Below, piece after piece: positions 24,475-36,071 of a DNA stretch of 64,000 bases. Location of the stretch: the NCBI RefSeq assembly GCF_041381155.1, contig NC_091142.1:21910362-21974361 (forward strand). Direction: 5' to 3'. The notes under the pieces were generated by a model, which saw only the letters and a program-made list of their open reading frames with translations, searched no databases and was not told the DNA's origin. A program made the position numbers and the translations under genes. Position 1 is the first letter of the stretch. Each line of letters opens with the position of its first letter. The stretch comes from Argopecten irradians. Lineage: Eukaryota > Mollusca > Bivalvia > Pectinida > Pectinidae.

Positions 24475-27117
24475 TCAGGCCGATATATTACTAATCGGCT
24501 CAGTTTACCAGACCAAGTAGATCAAATGTCTCTATGCATCTGGGCTAGCAATAAATTATTACTGTTGAATATTTGTAAACTAAGATAGACTTTATTGTAA
24601 ATATGCGACAAAAGGTACAATTTAGGAGGAAAATATTCTGATTATATATTATATTTAAATATGTTTTAAGCTATGTTAACCATTAGTCGTACATACACTG
24701 TATTTTTTTATCAATTGTACACACGAAATAAGATATAGGCTGGCATGCAAAATATCACTAGTTAAAAAAGAGATACTCAATATGTCTTAATGAATTCAAA
24801 TAATATATCAGTCAGTGTATTTTCATAACGCATTATATATTGTATTGTGTTCCTTAATAATTATTTGTAATCTTGTATTTCTTACAACTTATTTAATTAA
24901 TCTGGATATTTGTATTGCGCTTCCTGGTCAGCGTTTAATCACCCTCAGCGTTCACAATGCTGACCTAAATCATTACATGTCCTCTATTTAACATCCTCTT
25001 TCCAGTTGCACATAATTAAATACCAAAAGCACACATATTAGTTTTGACATTAATGTCACATATTTACTTAATAAACCTCATTACTAGTGTTTAATTGTTA
25101 TTATACATTACCCGTAAAAACGCACAGCCAACGAATCGAAATACACGAGTAGTGCGATGCATATCACAGATGGGAAAACATATAGGTTTTATTTAATGCA
25201 CTGTTGTACGTTGGTATGCTGGGTGTTCATGTTCATCATCGCTTGCAAAATCAGCCCATATCTACAAAAGAAGCAGCTTTCCAGAGATTATAAATATTAT
25301 TGGCTGTTTTAGACTGATACTAAAATATCTTATTCACTGTGTTATATGTGACTCTAATATAAGACAATAAGACAGTCACTCATTAGACAGTAAAAGGTAA
25401 CTTATGGGAGAGTTACACAATATGTAGGTCTCCTGGCAAAATCCTGTGTGTTAACGTACACAACCTCTATCATCGTATAGAAGGCCATATAAGTTATGTT
25501 GTAACTTGGCTATGTTATAGATTTTTTATGTAAAAAATGAATATATATTTCTTAAAAATCTATGACTAATTTTTTAAGACTCTTTTCCTATGTCTTCCCA
25601 TGTACTAGTTCGTACGAAAATGGAAAGTATTCTTCGGAATTTTACAGAATATAGGATGCATTAAAATTTGCAATCAACATTGATGTAGTCAAATTGGTAA
25701 TATGGAAATATGAATAAATCCTCCATACATATATATATTTGCATAATATCCCATAAAACATATATCGGTTTCAAACACTTTATAAACATTCTATGAAAAA
25801 CGTTGCCATAGTAACCGAGAAAATAGGTATGTTCTTTATATTCCATGTTACATTTTGGTATTTGATATAAAATAAACAGGACAATATGTTATATAAATTG
25901 CATACATTTTTACATATACTTGTTTTATACTCTAATATATCTAACTTCAGATAAACTTACGTTCAATACTATGCTATTTCTGAAATGAAGTAACTTTTGG
26001 CAACTCGAGCTCTCAAATCCCTGCACTGTTAACAATAAACGTATTGAACAATAAACGTATTAGGCAAAGATGGAAGGTGCTGCACTACCCATTCGTGAAA
26101 ATGACATTAGGTTCGACGCCACCCTTCAGTTTACTCGACATTAATGACATCATTCTATAAGTTGTGACGTCATAACTACGTCACTATGTAGTGAAGATAT
26201 CATGATACTGACGTAATAGCCAGTACCTTCTCCATGTTTAGTACGTAGGGGAATAAACATGGAGCAAGTACAACATTAACATGCACGTTGGCATGCAATT
26301 CCGTGAAATTGTCGCGCAACGACTCTCGCTTGATTGGCACAGATGACGTCATAGGAAGTCAACTAAAAGATGAAAACAAATCGTTTCACGGATTTTGTCA
26401 AAAAATGTTAAGATTGCTTTTATTTATTTTACAATTCAGAGACAAGATATGAACAAATGTCATACTGATATATGCTTAAATGGCATTTACAAATGTTTCT
26501 AGCGTCCCTTTCCTTCTGTTTTAATCTCCTTTTTTAATCTCCTTTATATCATAGTTTAGCATAACTGACTTACAAAGCTGTAAAACAAACATCAGGGTGG
26601 TTAATTTTGAATACATCAATATCTTTGTGTTATATTTTGGAGTTTAGTGGGAACATTTTCAACTAAGCCTTTCCAATCAAGTTAATTGTGAATATGCTCT
26701 TATTCATAGATGTACATTTAAAATGTGGTTGTTGTTTTGTTTTTTGTTTTTTTGTTCAGCGATAACCACTTCATTTCATAATTCTCTTATTTACTCTTTT
26801 TCAGACATCTACATTTGCCCACGATTACCCTAGATCCAATGGATTACCTCTTGTTAAGCCGATCAACATGAGAAATTTTACACGAGAAGAGAAATTACAT
26901 TTATCAAGTGATATCTGACATTTATCACAAACAACTAATGGAACGTAAGCTACATTGGAACACAGTATACGAAGACGCAAGAACAGAGTACGACGGATTA
27001 GAAAACTTCGAGTGACAATATTTTGAGTGGGGCTATGTTAAAATATCATGTGCATACCAAAACACCTATATTTAGATGTTTAGCTCATTGAAATTATTTT
27101 AAAGTTTGAGCTTGAAG
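24475..27117. other. Upstream region and leader of the GPCR gene
   Basis: AT-rich and with no recognisable gene or element. Several TGACGTCA/TTACGTCA-like sites cluster at 26150-26350 (GTGACGTCATAACTACGTCA, ACTGACGTAATAG, GATGACGTCATAG). These could be cAMP-response sites or scraps of the CRE-bearing MITE family. The polypyrimidine acceptor at 26804 may define the GPCR leader exon. Confidence 0.45.
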
Positions 27118-28509
27118 ATGTTGAACACAACTGATGGTGTGTCTAATTATACTACGTTACCAACGTCGATGACTGTTTGGGAATTGCCGATATTTGCCGT
27201 CATAATAAGTGTCATATACCTAGCACTTGATGTTGTCTTTGGATTGTTTACAAACACATTGTTAATCATGATCATATATAATTCTCCAAGCCTTCGAACA
27301 CCGCCTAACAGTCACCTTGTGAACATCAGCATCAACAACATTTTATTATGTGTGTGTATTTTGTTTTCGTTGATAACCGTCAGCGCGAAACCCGGTGATT
27401 TAGATAACAGTCGTGTATTAACTGGTATTCAGCTTTTCCTGACGTCCGTCTGCGCCATGCAATATTTGTGTACATTTGCTTCTATAGGATTCTACAGAAA
27501 CCGAACCATGCAGAAGCCATCACTTTCCCTGAAGGTCAGACGGACAATTGTGTCAAGGTCAATACTAATAAGTATCCTTATCACGTACTTACTGGGACTT
27601 GTGTTCACGCTTGCATTCCTTCGTGACGATGATGACGTCAGCTTATCACTCAACCCGTTGCAAAGACGGTTTGCGATCAAAGCCATACCACCTAAGGACC
27701 ACCTCACTGCTGACCAGTTCTGCGCTCTTGGTTTCATCAGCATAGTGTACACGATCGGCCTGATTGTTATATTCCGGTGTTATTATAACATTTGCCGTAC
27801 TCTTAATATCACCGGCACCATTGGCAGAAATAGGGTTTTACCATTAAACAGAAATTTTAGTCTGTCGTCTGATGCCACTGGGGACTTGAATCTGCATAGT
27901 CGCACAGCGTATGCGCCAGAAGATAACAACAGTTTCGCAAGGCCCTACTCAATACCAAGTGAAGACCTTGACAGTTCTGTAATCGTTCACTACAAGCGGA
28001 ACGAAAATTTATTGGCCTTCGAAGACATATTTGCTTTAGAAAACCCTATTCTTGCGTCTAGTCTGAAAACGAAATTAAATCAAAAGATTCCTCTTGGCGC
28101 TACGTTGAGTAATTCCAGTACGACCTCAACGAAATCGAGACACCTTAACTTCGCGGATATTTCTCCTGGTGCAGATCTGCAGCGTCTTCAAACTATTAAG
28201 AATAACTCTGCCCTAAAGAAGCAGTCGTTGCGTCGTGACCGAATCAGTTTGAGTAGTGCTACCAAGAATAGTATAATCATGCTGTCAGCCTATATCAGCT
28301 GTACGTTTCCATTGCTCCTCTGCAGCATACCAGGCATCTTGGATAAGATAGGAACAAACAGAATATTTGTATTACTAAGTTTCCGACTGTTGTTTTACCT
28401 AAATGTTTGTATTTATCCATTGTGGTACTTATTGTTCAGTAAACGGGTGAGAAAATGTATGTTTCGTCTATTTGAAAATGTACTTCTATGTCTCAAAGTT
28501 AGGCGGTAA
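27118..28509 (+). CDS. Orphan class A (rhodopsin-like) GPCR with GFYR in place of DRY
   Basis: One uninterrupted frame of 463 residues from ATG 27118 (upstream in-frame TTG codons not used). Membrane spans by hydrophobicity: TM1 25-54, TM2 66-90, TM3 100-125, TM4 143-168, TM5 202-224, TM6 383-405, TM7 416-440. The N-terminus has two N-glycosylation sequons (NTT at 3, NYT at 10). The TM3 end reads GFYRNR (124-129) where most class A receptors have DRY. TM7 ends CIYPLWYLLF, an NPxxY variant. The third cytoplasmic loop is very long (about 225-382) and Ser/Arg/Lys rich, with basic clusters (LKKQSLRRDR) as in G-protein or arrestin contact regions. A short basic C-tail follows. The ligand family is not recognisable to me: peptide or amine receptors are both possible. 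The single coding exon hints at a retrogene-like or naturally intronless receptor. Confidence 0.88.
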   Translation: MLNTTDGVSNYTTLPTSMTVWELPIFAVIISVIYLALDVVFGLFTNTLLIMIIYNSPSLRTPPNSHLVNISINNILLCVCILFSLITVSAKPGDLDNSRVLTGIQLFLTSVCAMQYLCTFASIGFYRNRTMQKPSLSLKVRRTIVSRSILISILITYLLGLVFTLAFLRDDDDVSLSLNPLQRRFAIKAIPPKDHLTADQFCALGFISIVYTIGLIVIFRCYYNICRTLNITGTIGRNRVLPLNRNFSLSSDATGDLNLHSRTAYAPEDNNSFARPYSIPSEDLDSSVIVHYKRNENLLAFEDIFALENPILASSLKTKLNQKIPLGATLSNSSTTSTKSRHLNFADISPGADLQRLQTIKNNSALKKQSLRRDRISLSSATKNSIIMLSAYISCTFPLLLCSIPGILDKIGTNRIFVLLSFRLLFYLNVCIYPLWYLLFSKRVRKCMFRLFENVLLCLKVRR

Positions 28510-28672
28510 AAGCTTTTTTTTATGTAAATAAGCGACTCGTATGTTTGGGATCTATTTATATCACCAACAATAGTTGGAAGAAAATATCTCAAACATTATA
28601 TTTTGTTTGTGTAGTATTTATTTCTCTCAAAACATTTAATAAGGATAGATAAGAAGTAATTTTTTACTCGCT

Positions 28673-28678
28673 AATAAA
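28673..28678 (+). terminator. Likely polyadenylation signal of the GPCR gene
   Basis: AATAAA about 165 bases after the stop codon, in an AT-rich 3' region. Confidence 0.4.
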
Positions 28679-29782
28679 CATACGTGATTTTCATAAAATG
28701 AAAACAATATACCATATAGTAAAGCCGGTTATTTTTGCAGAAATAATATTTTGCAATTTCACAGTACATTGTTAAAAATTTTATCCGCGAAATATTGCGA
28801 AAATTCCTGAATCATATATTATACATTATGTAGATGTATCAAGTAGTCCGATGATGAAAAATTAATGTCCTCCTTTTAGGTAAATTCGCGAAATTATGAT
28901 CCGGCTAAGATAACAGACGACGTTGTGATTGATAACGATAGTAGATGATACAGATTCAAAGTATTTGTTTATACATCTCAGTACTGTGTGGTAGGCGATA
29001 CAAAATGATATAGTGTTTATTTAGTATAAATGTGTGACTTTATTTGAGACTGTGTTAAGAGGGATATCGATGTTGCTCACAAAGGTTATTTCAGCGAAAA
29101 TAAGCTTCTTTAAGCAGCATGACTTCATTCATGCTTATGTGTCAAAGAATTATATTTATGAATTTATATTTGGATACGGGTTTCTATTTTTGTTAATATA
29201 TTTACATATTAATGATATACTCTCCTCAGACTTCAGCCTTATCAACTCTCGTTTAATTTTCAAAAAAAGCCACCAAACACTTTAGCAAGTTGTCATACGG
29301 AAATATGTTCAACAGATATATTAATTACGTTACTAAGTGAGTGTATATACAAAACTGTAAAGTGCAAAATTATTAGTAATGAACAATTTATTGCGGTTAT
29401 TTACTTGGAAATCTATTTTTATAATTATATCCATTGAGTCAAAACTCGCCCTTTTCCATTTAGAATAAATCAATTGAGTCATGAATGTATCGGCATGATT
29501 TGAATTTTCAATAGGGTTATATTTATAAAGCTAAATAGTGACTATCAAATGAAAAACAAATAATCGTTTAGAATATTTTGTTTGTTTGTTCTTTTTCAAA
29601 CAATAAGTAACTGATTCTTTATGGAGAATATCATAAATATATAAATTGGAGCTGATAAAGACAAGAACTATAGTTTTGAATTTATATATAACACTACAAA
29701 GAGGTTTTATCTTTTTTAAGCTAAATACGATGTTTTTTTAAATAGTATGTTTTTGTATTATTTGTATATGTGCTTATTGTGT

Positions 29783-29969
29783 ATTCCGTCTTTGCATATT
29801 ACAGAGTTAGCTCCCTTGTGGGTAGGTATCGATTGTTACGTCATTATTTTGTGAGCGCAATTCACGTCGTTTTCTTCAAAAAGTGTGACGTTACGCTCGC
29901 ATATACATGACGCAACAATCAATACCTACCCACAAGGGCAGATAACTCTGTAATATGCAAATACAGAAT
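29783..29969. mobile_element. CRE-bearing palindromic MITE, copy 4
   Basis: 187 nt, ends ATTCCGTCTTTGCATATTAC and CTGTAATATGCAAATACAGA. The arms are nearly intact, but the octamers have decayed (TTACGTCA on the left, TGACGCAA on the right). Confidence 0.9.
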
Positions 29970-29985
29970 AACTGAATGTGTGTAT

Positions 29986-30137
29986 ATTTAAGAAAAATGG
30001 TTGCTCAGATTTTGCTATTAGTGCAGAAATGTTCGGGGTTTTTTTAACTTCAAAAATCTATTTATTTAAGAAAAATGGTTGCTTAGATTTTGCTATTAGT
30101 GCATAAATGTTCGTGTTTTTTAACCTCAAAAATCTAG
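29986..30137. repeat. 2 x 78-nt tandem duplication
   Basis: ATTTAAGAAAAATGGTTGCT...GTGCAGAAATGTTCG is repeated 78 bases later with a handful of changes. It begins about 17 bases after a CRE-bearing MITE. Confidence 0.85.
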
Positions 30138-30213
30138 TTAATTACAGTTATACTAGTTACGTACTGTACACCAACTTATTAGTTAATTACAAATGTAATC
30201 GAAAAAGTACATT

Positions 30214-30539
30214 AATATACATCCTCGATACTTAATGGGTTCCGATCGCTTTGGTACGATCTTTACATTCCTGGACTATCTTATAGTAAAACCGGAGGCA
30301 ACAGAACAGGTAATTTAGTCCTTTGATGTACACCAAAAGAGCCGTATAGCGGTACACTGTGGTTGATTGTGTGGATTTGAAGTTGCGTCGCTCTCTCTGT
30401 AGTCGTGTAAGATTATTTGCAGGCCTGTGATTGGTTCGGATTTGTTCCCCTGAGCTCCCTTCAGTTTAATTATGAGATAGTTCAGGGATGTAGAGATCGT
30501 ATGTGATCGGAACCCCTTGAGTATCGAGGATGATACATA
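30214..30539. mobile_element. Long-TIR MITE (CATCCTCGATACT ends), copy 2
   Basis: The left arm ATCCTCGATACTTAATGGGT, TCCGATCG and TACGATCTTTACATTCCTGG is mirrored inverted at 30465-30539 (GTAGAGATCGTATGTGATCG, GAACCCC, GTATCGAGGAT). The arms are about 75 nt with moderate divergence. Related to 10935-11273. Confidence 0.75.
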
Positions 30540-30948
30540 CTGTATATATTTGATACATAACCATATGATCACTAATCGTGAAATCAAAATACCGAGAAAA
30601 GGCCGTTAGGGATGAAAACGGCCTCAAGTCGTTGCAAAAATAAAATGGTATACAGTAAAACGTGACTCCTGGTTTGTAAATCGTATGCAGTGAACACGAA
30701 ATGATGTCATGGACAGAAACGTGTAATGAGATTGAATGTGACTAGTTCTTCTTTCATAACAGTCTTTCTCATATTTACGTTATCAGAAATGAATATTGTT
30801 TGAATTTTATTTTGAGATATCATATTGTTTTATATAAATGTAGATATATTTTGGTAACTATAGATACACTGTATACGTACATATTTTAGAAGTTATCTTA
30901 TTTTGTTCGCTACGCTAAATGTGATTGCGGTAAGAATATTTTTGTATT

Positions 30949-31062
30949 ATTCTCGGTCTTTGCATATTACAGAGTTAGCTCCATTACGCTCGCAAACACA
31001 TGGCGTCACAATCAATACCTACCCGCAAGGGCAGATAACTCTGTAATATGCAAATACAGAAT
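30949..31062. mobile_element. CRE-bearing palindromic MITE, copy 5, internally deleted
   Basis: The left end ATTCTCGGTCTTTGCATATT jumps after GTTAGCTCC straight into the right half (ATTACGCTCGCAAACACATG). About 73 nt of the left arm and centre are missing compared with the 187-nt copies. Ends CTGTAATATGCAAATACAGA. Confidence 0.88.
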
Positions 31063-32813
31063 AACCATTATAGTGATTGAACAAATTCAATTATGCGGAA
31101 CCCTGTTAAAGATTGCTTCAGCAAATTTATTTGCGCCAAGAAATGTTCGTTCACAGTTCAACTCATCCAGAAACACGGTGCTTCATCGAATGTTGAATAG
31201 TCTTATACATGCATATCACTTTGCCAATGAAAGCATAACGTTTAAAGTTATATGTGCCGTAAGTAGGCGACAAAATGACATCTTATGTTTACTTCAGCAA
31301 TCTATTGAAAACCATATAGGTTTGATGAAGCTGTAAAAATCATTCAAATGGCTTCAGATGCCCTATTTGTACTTGTAAAATTAAACCTTATGCATCAATA
31401 TGTTGGTAACTTTTTGTAATAAATAACATACAATGTATTAAAAACTTATCGGCACATATTACAAACTTATCGGAACATATAACTTTTAAAAGAAAAAAAA
31501 TTAAATCAAATAAGAAAGATACATGCGTATAAATGGTTGTTTTTTTCAGTCATTGGACTGATTTTTTTTCTTCAAAAAAGTTACAGCATAAATCGATACA
31601 AATTATTATGGAAATGTTCTACTTTCTGTGAAAGTCATAATAAATTATATATATATACAAGAGGAGGCCATGTTATCAAGTTTTTATTTGTTTCATTCGG
31701 GTGATTATATTCGTCTTAATGCAAAGCATTTGAATGGAAATTAGGTCAATTCTTGTTCATTTTTATTTTCACAAGCACAACGACACGTACTCTCAAAAAG
31801 GCGTTTGGTTTTGTAGCCAACGTCGCTTCTAGAGAGGCAGTCGTGAAAAATATACTTTTGTATTAAAGATTACCTATCTTAAATGAGAGGACAGGAAACA
31901 GATTTTTTCATGAAATTAGAAAGATAAAATACGAGTATATTCTTTAAAGAGACTGTTTTTCGGCACATTGTAAGAATTAATACAAGACTCAAGAAATGCT
32001 ACCACTACAGTCTGTAAGGTATCCCAGTATTGTGTTTTCATATTCCTTCTTCATATTCAGTTCTGTAAAACACCACATAGAATGATCATTATTGGATTCA
32101 CCGAGACATACGTTTATGTGAGCTTAACAGAAACATTCATTCGAGGATAGTATTGACTGGAAAACCTACGGTTACCATGGAAACAGATACGCGTTATATA
32201 TGTATAACTATATATAGTAAAGGACGATATCGCCATATATGAGCCTACCTAATGGCATTCTCTAGTTACAGTATTGATATTTGGACTACTGGGAGCCCGC
32301 GCCGTAATTTAGGAAATCTCTTTTATCTCTTCATCTGCGTTATTAAGCAATGAACACAGAACAAATGAGCAAACAAAGGTCTCTAATTGTCTCATCTTTG
32401 GTGTTTATAAAGCCTGGATCCTTACCGGAAAAAAGCACACGGTATTGAAATCTAACCAATATATCCTCAACTTTTGGAATCATGAATACATGTGGCGGAT
32501 ACGTACATGTGAGTTAGTACTCCGTTATGTTGCCAGTGTTACGGGGCCTGAAATCGATACTAGCTATATCTGGGAATCAATAGCAACGGCACTGAGCAAA
32601 TATACGGTTACATTTACCCAGCAGAACTTAATTAATTGACGGTAGAATATCGCAATCACTTAATTACGTCCCCAAGTCTAAACGTCAGTTTGGCAATTTA
32701 GCTGTATTCCAAACTGCTTGAAAAGAAAAAAAAATGCTTGTTAATAAATGAATAACTAACATAATATTTAAAAAAAAGCAACATGACCGACTTAAATAAG
32801 TGAAAAACAGTTA

Positions 32814-33015
32814 TAATTGGGGATGGGTGCTGTCATGCTTATCAAACTTACTATGCGTGTAGGATACAAAACAACATTTACTGCTTAGGTCATTTAGCTA
32901 TGATCTACTGTTATATGGTAATACGGTAAAATCACATTTATAACTAACACGCTTGCAATGATTATTGTTATAGTGAAGTATCGTTCATTCCGGGTCCCAG
33001 GCAAGATTCATATAA
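32814..33015. repeat. Direct repeat, left copy, about 200 nt
   Basis: ATTGGGGATGGGTGCTGTCA to GGCAAGATTCATATAA recurs at 33281-33485 with roughly 10% divergence. The roughly 265 nt between them holds a separate dispersed repeat (33088-33270). Confidence 0.8.
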
Positions 33016-33087
33016 TTGGGGATTCGGGGTTACTTTATAGTACTGCCCGGTCACTAGGAATGGCTTGTGTGGGAGTGATATTGAGGG

Positions 33088-33270
33088 ATCCAAATTAAAC
33101 TAAATTCAAATCAATATTAACTGATTTAAATCAAGGAACTGTATATATTGAACTGATATGAATCAATTATAGAGATGTACATGTATGTATCCACAGGGAG
33201 AGGGCTTATATAGGCATAGCCTGCTGCCCAATCCCTTTTAAATCAAATGATTTAATAAAACTATTATGAA
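33088..33270 (+). repeat. Dispersed repeat, short copy of the element at 38695-39190
   Basis: GGATCCAAATTAAACTAAAT through AAGGAACTGTATATATTGAA to GGGAGAGGGCTTATATAGGC and CATAGCCTGCTG. The same blocks occur inverted at 39190 to 38695, but there with about 300 extra nt in the middle. Confidence 0.75.
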
Positions 33271-33280
33271 ATGAAATAAA

Positions 33281-33485
33281 ATTGGGGATGGGTGCTGTCA
33301 TGATTATCAAACTAACTATACGTGTATGACACAAAACAACATTTACTGCTTAGGTAATTTACCAATGATCTACTGTTATATGGTAATAAAGTAAAATCAC
33401 ATTTATAACTAACATGCTTGCAATGATTATTGTTTTAGTGAAGTATTATTCATTCCGGGTCCAAGGCAAGATTCATATAAGGAAT
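33281..33485. repeat. Direct repeat, right copy, about 200 nt
   Basis: Second copy of 32814-33015. The pair could be an old segmental duplication with the dispersed repeat inserted at the join. Confidence 0.8.
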
Positions 33486-33817
33486 TCATAATACGTATAT
33501 ATATAGAATGTAATAACTATTTTAATTGATTGACTGATCGACACATTTAGAAAACGAATATCATATATTTAATACTTTGGCAAGTGTATTTGTAATTTGC
33601 AATATAAGATGAGAATAAAATGAATGTTCAATAGTTTGAAATTAATTTGTTGAATCATGATAGAGATAATGCAGGAGTTATCTTTCTTAGTATATCTTCA
33701 TATATTTATAGTGATACAAAAGGGTTATAGTAAAACAGTCATCAAACACAATCATTTGTAATATTATGGATAATAGATACACTCCTTATAGAAATTGACA
33801 TTCAAAACGTTACCATC

Positions 33818-33891
33818 ATGACGTCACTTTCATATGTTGACGTTGATCTTGTCCATGACGTCACTTTCATATGTTGACGTTGATCTTGTCC
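33818..33891. promoter_or_regulatory. Two perfect 37-nt units, each with a CRE octamer TGACGTCA
   Basis: The unit ATGACGTCACTTTCATATGT plus TGACGTTGATCTTGTCC occurs at 33818 and 33855 without mismatches. TGACGTCA sits at 33819-33826 and 33856-33863. It is followed within 25 bases by a CRE-bearing MITE with another octamer at 33968-33975. These are potential CREB/ATF binding sites; no gene is near enough to assign. Confidence 0.6.
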
Positions 33892-33913
33892 AATGATCAC
33901 CATCATAATGGCT

Positions 33914-34100
33914 ATTCTGTATTTGCATATTACAGAGTTATGTGCCCTTGCGGGTAGGTATTGATTGTGACGTCATGCGTTTACGAGCGCAACGTCATAC
34001 TTTTTTGAGAAAGCGACGTGAATTGCGCTCACAAAATTATCACGTCACAATGGATACCTACCCGCAAGGGAGCTAACTCTGTGATATGCAAAGACGGAAT
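33914..34100. mobile_element. CRE-bearing palindromic MITE, copy 6
   Basis: 187 nt, opposite in orientation to copy 4: ATTCTGTATTTGCATATTAC at the left and GATATGCAAAGACGGAAT at the right. One octamer TGACGTCA at 33968-33975; the other arm has ATCACGTCACA. Confidence 0.9.
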
Positions 34101-35712
34101 TCCGTATTATGGATTGCATTGTCTGCCTCTGATCGCATCACCGGTGGATAAGCCTAAAATTATCACATCACTTTATTATCAAGATTAAAGTGTCTTTTAT
34201 TGAAATGTACTGTCTAGAGACCAGATACTATAGCGCATTATATAACGATTGTCTGCAAAACTCTAGCATATATAAATCATACATTTTATAAAAAGAGATG
34301 GTTCAATGCTTAAATAAAGTTTAGTCAATAAAAAAATGGAATAATATGAAATATACACAGACAAGTTATTCATGTCTTGTGCTGTAACTAACACACTAAT
34401 ACTTACGTTACAGACGTTATTGTGTATAGGTTAGGACGATGTTTCTCATTTATAGTTTAACTATTACTTTCACAATGATTTTTTATTTTTGACACATCAA
34501 TAATAATTGCAGTGATATTTTATGTTCGAAGTCTATTATACTGTAGTTTCTGTCTGAAAATCATTTCAATTCAATTTCCAAATATGTTATTGACAAAAGA
34601 TGGTAAATCACAATAGGATGGAACATCACACAGTCTATCTTAAGTCTTTTCTTTTTACAGGTGGCACAAATGAGTTGACATGAACATAATAGTGTGTGTC
34701 GGAAAATTATCTATAATCCATAATGTTACATATGACAGTGCTTGTTCATACTGTTACCCTGCTGTATATCATAAATAAATAAGTGTATAAAGTGAACTTA
34801 GTAATATGTGTGATATGGGGGATTCAAATTCGCTAGATTCGCGGGTTCATTAAAAACGCGATCTTAAATACCTATCGAAATTTATCAAAATCATGGTTTC
34901 ACGTATCACAGCCTGTCATAAGAATGAGGCTTCAAAAGGTTAGAAGGATAATTCGAGAAGATAAACCTCCGCGAATAAGTTCAATACAATAAATCGCGAA
35001 ATTGTGACACCCGCAAAACTTAGATAGTACTAACAGTAACTAACACCAATTGATTATATACATGTAACTGTATGTCAGTTATGGGCAGTGGGTGAATGAA
35101 AGATTGACTTGCTAGTTAATTGTTTGAATATTCATTACCATGATTTCTAAAATGCTTTACAGCATTATCATTACATAAAAAATATACAATCGACATGCCG
35201 TACCTGTTAACCCGTCAGGTACATCTTATGGACTTTACGTTGTAACTTCGGTATTTTTTAAGATGCCTCGCGGTTCCAGGGGTACTAAAGATATCTTCGC
35301 ACCTTAAAAATATGTTTATACAGGTAGACTATAAATACGAAAGGCTAAGACATTGATTCATGTTGAAAAAATTCCAGCAGCCATACGTTATTATTGGAAA
35401 ATGAAAATGGTGTCTAAAGAGGTCAATAAGAGTGTATCTCTAGTTACCACGATGATAACTTATTTTTACAAATGTACATTTCGTCAGTTATTGCCTTATA
35501 AAGTTGGAGCTGTACAAAGCACCAAGAACTGCACAGTTAAACATGCTGTTAGAAATAGTGTAAATGAGCACTTACTTCAAATACACGAGTGTAACACATG
35601 GCGAGATACTCTCGTGAACCATCGTGAACGAGGAATGCACAACAACCTTTAGACATCCGAATACTTAAACGAACTCCTACTACACACTGATCAACACAGA
35701 GAGTAACAGTTA

Positions 35713-36071
35713 AAGATGCTCCGCCGCCGACAGATTATAAATGATTCTCATCATTTGAACAACAATTGGTGTTTCATCATGTGTATATGTGTCTAATTAA
35801 CACAAAAAATAATATAAATTATTTTATTTTGCTTTTGGTGCATGCGAAGTCAGAACTTCATTCTATATAAAACATAGTGCCACAGAATTTTTTCGGGATT
35901 TAATTAATTATTTTTTATATTTTTAACTTGAAGGTAAATTAGAAAACACAAACTTTTCAATGGTAATTATGGTGTAAAGTAAGTAACTTTTGTAACTGAA
36001 GAAAAATACTTAATCGTCTGCTCCTGTTTTTGATAGAGAAAAAATACCATTTGGCAGCAGTGGAGCATCTT
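35713..36071 (+). mobile_element. GCTCC-TIR MITE, copy 3
   Basis: 359 nt. AAGATGCTCCGCCGCCGACA at the left and CAGCAGTGGAGCATCTT at the right, flanked by TTA on both sides (35710-35712 and 36072-36074). Closely similar to the 17691 copy. Confidence 0.88.

Noticed and set aside
31073-31336. 87-aa plus-strand open frame after MITE copy 5
   Set aside because: It starts at GTG, has no homology that I can recognise and lies in AT-rich unique sequence.
35353-35652. 99-aa plus-strand open frame
   Set aside because: It starts at a non-ATG codon, and there is no recognisable domain or splice context.
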